NCBI GenBank assembly: GCA_944323075.1
Contig: CALURC010000016.1
Location: forward strand, 1-64,000
Direction: 5' to 3'
Length of the DNA stretch: 64,000 bases
Origin: an uncultured Alistipes sp.
GTDB taxonomy: Bacteria; Bacteroidota; Bacteroidia; Bacteroidales; Rikenellaceae
Both the position numbers and the translations under genes were made by a program. The notes beneath the pieces were generated by a model that did no database searches, was not told where the DNA came from, and saw nothing but the letters and a program-made list of their open reading frames with translations. Position 1 is the first letter of the stretch; the number at the start of each line of letters is the position of its first letter. Of the stretch, positions 37,813 to 45,788 are shown one piece after another.

Positions 37813-39132
37813 TTACTGAAAGGTCAAACGAAACACTGTCCGACCGGGTTGAGTCGATCTTAACACCAGACTTCCGTTGTGCAGCCGCATAATCTGTCGT
37901 GACAGACTGAGTCCAATACCCGAACCATCTTGTTTGGTCGTAAAAAAGGGAACAAAAATATTAGCTGCCACCTCCGGCGACATACCTTTCCCATTATCCA
38001 CCACATCAACGACAATCGCTCCGGACTCCTCTTCTTTTGCCTCAATACAAATCCGTCCTTGCCTTTCATCGGACAAAGCATACAACGCATTCTTCAACAG
38101 ATTCAAAACGACTTGTCCGATCTGATCCTCATCGGCATAAAGCAAAAGATCGGCTGATGCAACATCAATTTCGATCGAGACCGGTACAGACTCCCTCTGA
38201 CCTTGCAGGGCCAATGTCCGCATCCGCTCCAAAAAGGGCCGAAGATAGAACGGCCGACAATTCGGTGCCGGAATACGGGTCAACCGTCGGTACGATTCGA
38301 CAAAACGAACCAGTCCCCGACTCGTCGTACGAATCACCTCGATCCCCTCCCGTGCCGAAGCCGGAATCGATTCTTTTTCATTCAAAAGGCTATCGCTAAT
38401 CGAGGTAATCGGAGCCACAGAATTCATGATCTCGTGGGTCAGAATCCGGATCAAACGAATCCACGACTCATTCTCCTTCTCGTCCAACTCCTCGTGCACG
38501 TCGTTCATCGCGATGATACGTAGCGGCGTATCCCGCACGATCATCTCCGATGCGTCGACCGAAAGATTGGAAACCCCTCGCTCGGTCGAGAAGGAGAGCT
38601 GTTGTTTCTCTCCCGACTTCAAAGCCAGAATCGTACGGCTCACCGTCCGGTCGATTACCGAAAGTTGGTTGACGTGAGTCACCACAGGGAGTCCGAACAT
38701 GCGGAGTGCCGACCGATTGATCTGATAGACGTTTCCTTTCGCATTGATGACAAGCACGCCTGTTCCTACCCGATCCAGAATCTCCTCATAGTATTTCTCA
38801 CGTTGGATGGTCTCCATACGGGCATGCACCAAAATATCCTTGATGCGATTCAACGACATGTTCAACATATTATCACTGAACGAACCGTCGTACTCGGTAA
38901 ATTTAAACGCATAATCTCCATTCTCGATCGAGTCGAACAGATAGGTCAGTTTACGGATATTCTGAAAATGAAAACGAAACAGTTTCACAATTGCTGCAAT
39001 CCCAATAATCAGACAAAGCGACATCAATATCCACTTCTCATGAACAGCAAACAATACACCCGTAACAATCGCTCCGATCAGCCAGAGCAACAATCCGCAC
39101 AACCTATATATCGAACCTCGCGGCAGTGTCAT
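37813..39132 (-). CDS. Sensor histidine kinase partner of the NtrC-type regulator
   Basis: 439 residues. Two membrane helices near the N-terminus (about 10-50) without a large sensor domain between them. A PAS-like domain follows (EEILDRVGTGVLVINAKGNVYQINRSALRMFG). The phospho-accepting His is in IRILTHEIMNSVAPITS. The ATPase domain has N box QVVLNLLKNALYAL, DNGKGMSPEVA and GSGIGLSLSRQIM. It follows the regulator with no gap. The lack of a periplasmic sensor suggests the signal is membrane or cytoplasmic. Confidence 0.92.
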   Translation of the reverse strand: MTLPRGSIYRLCGLLLWLIGAIVTGVLFAVHEKWILMSLCLIIGIAAIVKLFRFHFQNIRKLTYLFDSIENGDYAFKFTEYDGSFSDNMLNMSLNRIKDILVHARMETIQREKYYEEILDRVGTGVLVINAKGNVYQINRSALRMFGLPVVTHVNQLSVIDRTVSRTILALKSGEKQQLSFSTERGVSNLSVDASEMIVRDTPLRIIAMNDVHEELDEKENESWIRLIRILTHEIMNSVAPITSISDSLLNEKESIPASAREGIEVIRTTSRGLVRFVESYRRLTRIPAPNCRPFYLRPFLERMRTLALQGQRESVPVSIEIDVASADLLLYADEDQIGQVVLNLLKNALYALSDERQGRICIEAKEEESGAIVVDVVDNGKGMSPEVAANIFVPFFTTKQDGSGIGLSLSRQIMRLHNGSLVLRSTQPGRTVFRLTFQ

Positions 39133-40494
39133 TTACAATCCGTATTTACGTATTTTGTTATAGAGTGTCTGTCTCGTGATTCCGAGTTGGGTGGCTACGG
39201 CCGACATGTTGTTTCCGTTCTGCCGGATTGCATTGCGAATAGCCATACGTTCCATCTCCTCTAACGTCATAACTGCCTGCGGAGCTACCATGGGCGGTAC
39301 GGTCGACGGTGACAACGACAGATTCTCCGCCGTAATGCACTCCGTATCGCAAACGATCACCGCCTTCTCCACCGTATGCTGCAACTCTCGGATGTTACCA
39401 TACCACGGATACTCCCGGAGCCTGCGTTGCACATCGGCATCGAACATCAATCCCTGCTTGTGGTACTTTGCCGCGTAACGCTCGAGGAACAGATTTCCTA
39501 ACGGTACGATATCTTCAGGGCGCTCCCTCAAAGGGGGAATTTCAATATGGATCGTATTGATCCTATAAAAAAGGTCTTCCCGGAACTGTTTGTCGGCCAC
39601 CATCTTCTGCAGATTCCGGTTGGTTGCACAGATCAACCGCACATCCACAGGAATCGGACGATTGCTTCCTACCTTTACGATCGTGCGGCGTTGGATCGCC
39701 GACAACAGCTTAGCCTGAAGATGATAGGGCAAATTCCCTATCTCATCCAAAAAGAGTGTTCCGCCCTGTGCCACCTCGAATTTACCGATCCGGTCGAAAT
39801 GGGCATCGGTGAAGGCTCCCTTGACGTGGCCGAACAACTCGCTCTCGAACAGTGTCTCAGTCAGTGCGCCCATATCGACCGAGACCATCAGCTCGCCGGC
39901 CCGTGACGACAGCCGGTGAATCTCCCCGGCAAGCACCTCCTTACCAGTCCCGTTCTCTCCGGTGATCAATATATTGGCCTCAGTATCGGCCACCTTGTCG
40001 ACCATCGTCCGGACCTGCTGCATCGCCCGTGAGGTTCCCCAAAACATCGGGGTCTCGGTCGACAACTCGTGTTTCATCTCTTTCAAGTATTTGACCTCCT
40101 GCTTCGACCGATGAAGATTATAGGCGGCAAGCAGCGTTGCGATCAACTTTTTGTTGTCCCACGGTTTTGCCACAAAATCGGCCGCACCCTCCTTTATGGC
40201 CCGAACCGCCAGGTCAATGTCAGCATAGGCAGTAAAGACCACGACCGGGATATTGGCATTGATCTTCTTGATTCGGGCCAGCCAATAGATTCCTTCGTTT
40301 CCAGAGTTGATCCCGGCCGAAAAATTCATATCCAACAACACGAGATCTATCGCTTCCTCCCGCAGAACGGTATCGATCCGATTCGGCGAGGCAATCGTCA
40401 GCACCCGTTCGAAATACCCGTTCAGCAGTAGCCGAAGTGTCTGCAAAATAGTCTTGTTGTCGTCTACGACCAGAATCGTTCCTTTTTTTGTCAT
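39133..40494 (-). CDS. Sigma-54-dependent response regulator (NtrC/AtoC type)
   Basis: 453 residues from ATG 40494; an in-frame ATG at 40527 lies at the promoter. Receiver domain 1-125 with phospho-acceptor Asp in LVLLDMNFSAG and Lys in FVAKPWD. AAA+ domain about 145-375: Walker A ITGENGTGKEVLAG, sigma-54 contact loop GAFTDA (usual GAFTGA), Walker B TLFLDEIGN, and PPLRERPEDI. C-terminal Fis-type helix-turn-helix NNMSAVATQLGITRQTLYNKI. It needs sigma-54, and a -24/-12 promoter with two palindromes lies in the divergent intergenic region, so the ABC export operon is its likely target. Confidence 0.95.
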   Translation of the reverse strand: MTKKGTILVVDDNKTILQTLRLLLNGYFERVLTIASPNRIDTVLREEAIDLVLLDMNFSAGINSGNEGIYWLARIKKINANIPVVVFTAYADIDLAVRAIKEGAADFVAKPWDNKKLIATLLAAYNLHRSKQEVKYLKEMKHELSTETPMFWGTSRAMQQVRTMVDKVADTEANILITGENGTGKEVLAGEIHRLSSRAGELMVSVDMGALTETLFESELFGHVKGAFTDAHFDRIGKFEVAQGGTLFLDEIGNLPYHLQAKLLSAIQRRTIVKVGSNRPIPVDVRLICATNRNLQKMVADKQFREDLFYRINTIHIEIPPLRERPEDIVPLGNLFLERYAAKYHKQGLMFDADVQRRLREYPWYGNIRELQHTVEKAVIVCDTECITAENLSLSPSTVPPMVAPQAVMTLEEMERMAIRNAIRQNGNNMSAVATQLGITRQTLYNKIRKYGL

Positions 40495-40524
40495 AACGCC
40501 CGGTTTTATCCCATGTCTCAAATA

Positions 40525-40532
40525 CAAATATA
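40525..40532 (-). promoter_or_regulatory. Candidate -7 box of the regulator/kinase genes
   Basis: TATATTTG on the minus strand (40532-40525), 30 bases before the regulator start. It suggests housekeeping expression of the two-component system, independent of sigma-54. No clear TTTG box. Confidence 0.5.
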
Positions 40533-40559
40533 AAAATTTTCTTTAGGATCGCCGACATG

Positions 40560-40603
40560 TTTTGTCAAAAAATAAGACACAGATGTCTTATTTTTTGACA
40601 AAA
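40560..40603. promoter_or_regulatory. Paired enhancer palindromes (perfect 20-bp inverted repeat)
   Basis: A perfect inverted repeat, TTTTGTCAAAAAATAAGACA at 40560-40579 and its complement at 40584-40603, with CAGA between. Each arm contains one TGTC-N9-GACA palindrome: TGTCAAAAAATAAGACA (40563-40579) and TGTCTTATTTTTTGACA (40584-40600). Their centres are 21 bp apart, two helical turns. They lie roughly 90 and 110 bases upstream of the expected sigma-54 start. This is what paired NtrC-type enhancers look like. A transcription terminator is unlikely because the flanking genes diverge. Confidence 0.75.
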
Positions 40604-40656
40604 CCCACGTAACAACGATTACAACAAACCATTAACAACCAATCCATTAAACCCCA

Positions 40657-40672
40657 AGGCACAATTTTGGCA
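40657..40672 (+). promoter_or_regulatory. Sigma-54 (-24/-12) promoter of the ABC export operon
   Basis: AGGCACAATTTTGGCA: GG of the -24 box (40658-40659, GGCAC) and GC of the -12 box (40670-40671) have the exact 12-base spacing of TGGCAC-N5-TTGC. Mismatches are the first T and one T of TTGC. It lies 48 bases before the first gene of the operon, with the paired palindromes upstream and an NtrC-type regulator gene divergent. Confidence 0.7.
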
Positions 40673-40719
40673 CAGAAAAATATACCAAAACGACAAACCG
40701 ACGGACGAAACAGAACATT

Positions 40720-42063
40720 ATGGGAAAAACTTTACACTTCGCCATCCTGATATTTACGATACTATCTACACCTCTGGCCGCACAAGAGGGTGTGTGGAGC
40801 CTCGAACAATGCATGCAATATGCGATCGACAACGCCCCGCAAATCAAACAACAGCAACTCAGCAACGCCAATGCCCGCCAAAACTACATCGCTTCGGTCG
40901 CCAACATGATGCCATCCATCAGTGGAAACGTCGGAACGAACTCATCGTTCGGCCGTTCAATCGACCCCGAATCGAACAGCTACACTAACACCTCGACCTT
41001 CAACAACACCTACTCGATCTCGGGAAGTATGGTTGTCTTCAACGGATTCAGGCTGGTCAATTCACTAAAAATCAGCAAAATCGGCCGGCTGTTGGGGAAA
41101 GAACAACTGCAACTGGCCCATGATCAGATCTCGCTCTCGGTGATGCAAAACTACTTCAATGTCGTATTTTACATGGGATATGTCCAGATCGCACAGGAAA
41201 AGCTCCAAGAGAGCCGGCAGAATCTGTTCCGTGCTCAGGAGTTGGAGAAATTGGGTCTGCGAAGCAGCTCCGATGTAGCGCTTGTCGAAGCTCAGGTCGC
41301 CACCGACGATGCAGCCGTAATAAACAGCCAAAACGCACTGACCTCGGCATGGAACCAACTGAAAAACGTCATGAACTATCCGCTGGAAGATTCGCTCCCG
41401 ATCGACACCCGGATCGAAATGATCGAAGATATTCCCACTGAGGGTGCACAAGAGCTGTTCGTCGATGCACAAAGGTTCCATCCCACGGCCCGCATGACAG
41501 AACTGCGCCTCAGGCAAAGCCGTCTCGAACATGCCGTAAGTAAAGGGGCGCTGTTCCCGTCGATCAGCGTTTCGGGAGGCTACACCACGAATTACTACAA
41601 CACCAACCTGGCCAACTACATGACCTTCGGCAACCAGATCAAGAACAACGGGGGGGAGTATATCGCCGTTTCGATGCAGATTCCCCTTTTCAACAAGCTG
41701 AGCTATCGGACTGCAAAAAACCGGACCCGCAACAACATGGCCATCACCGAACTGGACAACGAGCTGACGATGCAGCAGCTGCAAACCGAGATCAAGCAGG
41801 TCGTGGACAACTGCCGGGGCCTGTCCAAAGAGTACGATCAGGCCGACAAGCAGGTCAAAGCCAACACGCTTGCCCACAAAGCCATACAACGCAAATACGA
41901 CGAAGGGCTGCTCAGTGCGATCGAACTTCAAACCAGTGCCAACCGGCTTCAGGAGGCCCGTTCGAATCTGCTCAAAATCAAGCTGGACTATATCATCAAC
42001 TACCGGATGATCCGGTACTATCAAGGAGTACCGCTCATCGATCAGATCCACAACAGCCGTTAG
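40720..42063 (+). CDS. TolC-family outer membrane protein of the ABC exporter
   Basis: 447 residues with a signal peptide ending TPLAAQ. Two OEP repeats with long helices (SLEQCMQYAIDNAPQIKQQQ near the start, KQVKANTLAHKAIQRKYDEG, LLSAIELQTSANRLQEARSN near the end). Forms the outer membrane channel. First gene of the operon driven by the sigma-54 promoter; 38 bases before the adaptor gene. Confidence 0.92.
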   Translation: MGKTLHFAILIFTILSTPLAAQEGVWSLEQCMQYAIDNAPQIKQQQLSNANARQNYIASVANMMPSISGNVGTNSSFGRSIDPESNSYTNTSTFNNTYSISGSMVVFNGFRLVNSLKISKIGRLLGKEQLQLAHDQISLSVMQNYFNVVFYMGYVQIAQEKLQESRQNLFRAQELEKLGLRSSSDVALVEAQVATDDAAVINSQNALTSAWNQLKNVMNYPLEDSLPIDTRIEMIEDIPTEGAQELFVDAQRFHPTARMTELRLRQSRLEHAVSKGALFPSISVSGGYTTNYYNTNLANYMTFGNQIKNNGGEYIAVSMQIPLFNKLSYRTAKNRTRNNMAITELDNELTMQQLQTEIKQVVDNCRGLSKEYDQADKQVKANTLAHKAIQRKYDEGLLSAIELQTSANRLQEARSNLLKIKLDYIINYRMIRYYQGVPLIDQIHNSR

Positions 42064-42101
42064 CCTCACATCTCATTCCGCAACTAAAAAAACGACTCAC
42101 T

Positions 42102-43349
42102 ATGGATATTCCACTCGAACAGAAAAAAGGATTGAAAAAGAAACACATACCCTACCTATTGGGCGGTGCGGTGCTGATCTTCATCGTCTGGCTGATTTTG
42201 AGCGACCACTCGTCGTCGCTGGTCATCGACAGCCGGACCATCACGACCGGCACCGCACGCAAGGCGCTGTTCAACGATTACATACAGGTGCAGGGCTCCG
42301 TTCAGCCGATCACAACCCTTCAGCTGACCCCGTTGGAGAGCGGCATGGTCGAGAAGCGACTGATCGAAGAGGGCTCGTCGGTGAAGGAGGGAGACATCAT
42401 CGTCATGCTGAGCAACCAGAACCTCAACGCCGAGGTGCTGAACAGCGAGTCGCAGCTTTCGAATCGCGAAAACGACCTGCACAACGCCCGTATCGCCATG
42501 GAGCAGGAGCGGCTCAACCTGCAAAAGGAGCAGTTGACCCTGAATCTCGACATCCAACGCAAGAAAAGAGTCTTCCAGCAGAAGAAAAAGCTCTACGAAG
42601 AGAAGTTAGTGGCCCGCGAGGAGTACCTGCAAGCCCAAGAGGACTACGATCTGGCCGAACAGAGCCGCGACATCATGCTTGAGCGGCAGACACAGGACTC
42701 TCTGGCCCGCGCCCTCCAGATCGCCCATTTGGAAGATGCCGTGGAGAACATGCGCAAAAACATGAACCTGATCCTGCAACGGGTCGAGAACCTGAAGGTC
42801 AAATCACCAATCGACGGGGAGCTTGTCCGGCTGAGCGTCGAGCTGGGCCAGTCCGTCAGTTCGGGGACGATGATCGGACAGATCAACGACCTGTCGGATT
42901 TCAAGATACAGGCGATGATCGACGAGCACTACATCGACAAAGTCCACACCGGACTGGAAGCCAAATTCGAACGACAGGAGAAAAAGTTCGGGCTGCGGGT
43001 CAACAAGGTCTATCCCGAAGTACAGAACGGTCAGTTCAAAACGGACCTTCATTTCAGCGGAGAACGCCCCGAGAACATCCGTCCGGGACAGACCTACTAC
43101 ATCGACCTCGAACTCGGACAACCGACCGAATCGATTCTGATTCCCCGCGGGGCATTCTATCAGAGCACGGGGGGCAGCTGGATCTTCGTGCTGTCACCCG
43201 ACGGCACAAAAGCCTTCCGCCGGACGATCAAAATCGGGCGGCAGAATCCGCAGTACTACGAAGTGCTCGAAGGACTCGACCCGAACGAGAAGGTAATCGT
43301 TTCGAGCTACGAAACTTACGGCGACAACGAGGTTCTCATCCTAAAATAG
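42102..43349 (+). CDS. HlyD/MacA-type membrane fusion protein
   Basis: 415 residues. One N-terminal membrane helix (YLLGGAVLIFIVWLIL, about 18-34). Beta-barrel and lipoyl segments (VQPITTLQLTPLESGMVEKRLIEEGS, LKVKSPIDGELVRLSVELGQ) enclose a very long coiled coil (about 105-225) rich in Glu, Arg and Gln. A C-terminal RND-MFP-like domain includes ILIPRGAFYQSTGGSWIFVL. No signal peptidase site; it stays anchored in the inner membrane. It links the permeases to the TolC-type protein. Confidence 0.92.
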   Translation: MDIPLEQKKGLKKKHIPYLLGGAVLIFIVWLILSDHSSSLVIDSRTITTGTARKALFNDYIQVQGSVQPITTLQLTPLESGMVEKRLIEEGSSVKEGDIIVMLSNQNLNAEVLNSESQLSNRENDLHNARIAMEQERLNLQKEQLTLNLDIQRKKRVFQQKKKLYEEKLVAREEYLQAQEDYDLAEQSRDIMLERQTQDSLARALQIAHLEDAVENMRKNMNLILQRVENLKVKSPIDGELVRLSVELGQSVSSGTMIGQINDLSDFKIQAMIDEHYIDKVHTGLEAKFERQEKKFGLRVNKVYPEVQNGQFKTDLHFSGERPENIRPGQTYYIDLELGQPTESILIPRGAFYQSTGGSWIFVLSPDGTKAFRRTIKIGRQNPQYYEVLEGLDPNEKVIVSSYETYGDNEVLILK

Positions 43350-43413
43350 ACACAACCCCACTGAAACAAAACGGAAACCTGTTATTTTCACACTATAAAA
43401 TAAAGACTACATC

Positions 43414-45747
43414 ATGAAATCACTCCTGTTCGCCTTCAAATACCTATCGAAACTCAGAGGCAATAACCTGATCAAAGTCATCACCCTCACGCTGGGCCTG
43501 ACGCTCGGATGGATCTTTCTGACCCAAATCGTCTTCATCCGTTCGTTCAACAACTTCATCCCCGACAAAGAGCATATCTATCATATCAGCTGTATATTCA
43601 ATGACAGTAAAAATTTCCAAATCTCCGGTCCAATTACATCGGCCCTCGAACGGGAACTCCCCGAAATCATCCAAAGTACTACCATGCATTTCGGAAGACC
43701 GAAAACTTTCGTCTATAACGAAAATATCCACCCCGTCGAAATGCTATATGCCGACACCTCGTTTTTCGACATGTTCGGCGTTACCCTGCTCTCCGGAGAC
43801 GATCCAAGACAGGCTCTGCCCGACCTCAACAACATCTACCTTTCGGAATCGGCCGCCCGACGCATATTCGGAGACGAAGACCCCGTCGGGAAGATCATGA
43901 CGCGACAAGAGGTCTTTTTCCGGGTGGCCGGAGTATTCAAAGATTTCCCCAAAAACAGCCACATCGAATTCGACGCCGTTTTGGGTTTAGACAACGCCGT
44001 ACGGTTAGATGGTAGTTACTATTCATGGCTTGGAGGGGACTCCTATATCGGATACGTCAAGTTATCTCCGAAAGCCGATCCGAAAGCGGTAGAAGCCAAG
44101 CTGCTTGATGCCTTACAAAAATACCACGATTTCAAAGAGGATGCAGCACGCGGGTATCGCGAGGAATTCGTATTGGATCCTCTGAACGACATCTACAAAA
44201 ACGAGCCGAGAACTCGCGATCGGCAACAGATGCTTATCCTGCTCAGTTTCATCGTTCTCGCCGTATCGGGCATGAACTACGTACTGAGTTCACTTTCGTC
44301 TTTAGCCACTCGGGGACGGACAATGGCCATGTACAAGTGTACTGGAGCCGGCCGGAGCGACATCTTCTCGATCGTGGTTTGGGAGACCCTGTTGCTTCTG
44401 GTCGCAGCTGTGCTCTTTACCCTCCTGCTTTTGGGTGCTTTCCAGAACCAGATTACCCAAATGATCGGCCCGACCTCCGCCATGCTTTTCTCCTCCTACA
44501 ATATCCTCCGTGTCCTTCCGATCACCGTTCTGCTCCTCCTGCTGACCGGCTTGATCCCCGCCACAATCTTCTCTAAAATTCCGGTTACCGTCGCCTACCG
44601 GGGCTTCCTGGCCGACAAACATCTGTGGAAACAAACCTTACTGTTCATCCAATTTACAGGCATTACCCTGACCCTCTTCCTGCTGACTACGGTCGCACGG
44701 CAACACAGGATGATGCTGTACAAAGACCCCGGATACAACGTCGAACGAATGGTCTATACCGATATTGTCCGCGATATGGATGTTTCTGCATATCGGAATA
44801 CGAAAGCGGCTCTGCTCTCTCTACCCTTCGTCGAAAGCGTATGTACCGGCATGAACCCCGCTTTAGGACCGGGCTGCGGTGCTGGAATACAAAATGTTCC
44901 CAATGGGCCACTTCTCTTCTCATGTGACGAAGATTTTATCGATGAAGACTTTTTTCCATCGATGGGGATCGAACTGAAATACGGAGAAAACTTTACGCCG
45001 AATGCTCCAAGAAATACCTGTATCATTGACGAAGAGCTTGCCCGTCGATGGGGAGAAACCGGAAACCCATGCGGGAAAACCATCAGTTGTAACCACAGAC
45101 CCTACACCATCGTAGGAGTTATCAAGAGCTTCCACACGGGATCGTGGCGTTACACGAACCGGGGTAAATTTTTCCATCCTATCCAACCCGATGATGAAGC
45201 GACAGACTGGGCCAGCCCGTACATCAGCATACGCCTGACCGAATTGTCTCCGGAAAACATCGCCACCCTGACCCAAAAACTCAAGGAGCTCCATCCCGAC
45301 AAATCGTGCAACCTCTCGTTCTACGACGATCTGAAACACGCACTATATGACGAAGAGCGTAAATCCCGGAACATGATCTTTGCCGGAGTGGTTCTGACCC
45401 TGATGATCGCCATGATGGGGCTGTTCGGATTCATCAACGACGAGATCAGCCGGCGCAGCAAGGAGATCGCCATCCGGAAAGTCAACGGAGCCACACCGAA
45501 CAGCATCATCCGGCTAATCTCGTCCGACCTGAAATACACGGTGCTTTTGTCCGCAGTGACAGGCATTGTGCTGTCTGTTTGGCTGAGCCGGAAATGGCTG
45601 GAGCAATTTCCGATCCGGATCTCGATCGACGTGTGGCAAGTGCTCGGCTGCGGCATAGCGGTAATCGCCCTGATATACGGTATCACCGTCCTCAAGATCT
45701 GGCGCACAGCCAACGAAAATCCCGTCAAATCGATCAAAAAAGAGTAA
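43414..45747 (+). CDS. ABC transporter permease 1 (FtsX/MacB type)
   Basis: 777 residues. Layout: membrane helix near the N-terminus (LIKVITLTLGLTLGWIFL), a MacB-type periplasmic domain (about 45-260), three helices of an FtsX domain (about 275-410), a further helix with a second periplasmic domain (about 425-640), and a final FtsX domain containing the conserved NDEISRRSKEIAIRKVNGAT. It ends NENPVKSIKKE. Such permeases transmit ATP-driven movement to the adaptor and channel rather than forming a classic pore. Paralogous to the next two genes. Confidence 0.9.
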   Translation: MKSLLFAFKYLSKLRGNNLIKVITLTLGLTLGWIFLTQIVFIRSFNNFIPDKEHIYHISCIFNDSKNFQISGPITSALERELPEIIQSTTMHFGRPKTFVYNENIHPVEMLYADTSFFDMFGVTLLSGDDPRQALPDLNNIYLSESAARRIFGDEDPVGKIMTRQEVFFRVAGVFKDFPKNSHIEFDAVLGLDNAVRLDGSYYSWLGGDSYIGYVKLSPKADPKAVEAKLLDALQKYHDFKEDAARGYREEFVLDPLNDIYKNEPRTRDRQQMLILLSFIVLAVSGMNYVLSSLSSLATRGRTMAMYKCTGAGRSDIFSIVVWETLLLLVAAVLFTLLLLGAFQNQITQMIGPTSAMLFSSYNILRVLPITVLLLLLTGLIPATIFSKIPVTVAYRGFLADKHLWKQTLLFIQFTGITLTLFLLTTVARQHRMMLYKDPGYNVERMVYTDIVRDMDVSAYRNTKAALLSLPFVESVCTGMNPALGPGCGAGIQNVPNGPLLFSCDEDFIDEDFFPSMGIELKYGENFTPNAPRNTCIIDEELARRWGETGNPCGKTISCNHRPYTIVGVIKSFHTGSWRYTNRGKFFHPIQPDDEATDWASPYISIRLTELSPENIATLTQKLKELHPDKSCNLSFYDDLKHALYDEERKSRNMIFAGVVLTLMIAMMGLFGFINDEISRRSKEIAIRKVNGATPNSIIRLISSDLKYTVLLSAVTGIVLSVWLSRKWLEQFPIRISIDVWQVLGCGIAVIALIYGITVLKIWRTANENPVKSIKKE
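45700..45747 (+). repeat. 48-bp near-identical 3' end shared by permeases 1 and 2, copy 1
   Basis: The last 48 bases of permease 1, from TGGCGCACAGCC to the stop codon, match 48039-48086 at all but one base (T versus C at a synonymous site). Flanking sequence, before and after, is far less alike. Confidence 0.85.
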
Positions 45748-45788
45748 GCACAACCACATAGGCACATCATTTCCCAATCCCGAAAACC

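Noticed and set aside
40560-40603. Long inverted repeat read as a transcription terminator
   Set aside because: It lies between divergent genes, and its symmetry and TGTC/GACA half-sites fit activator binding better.
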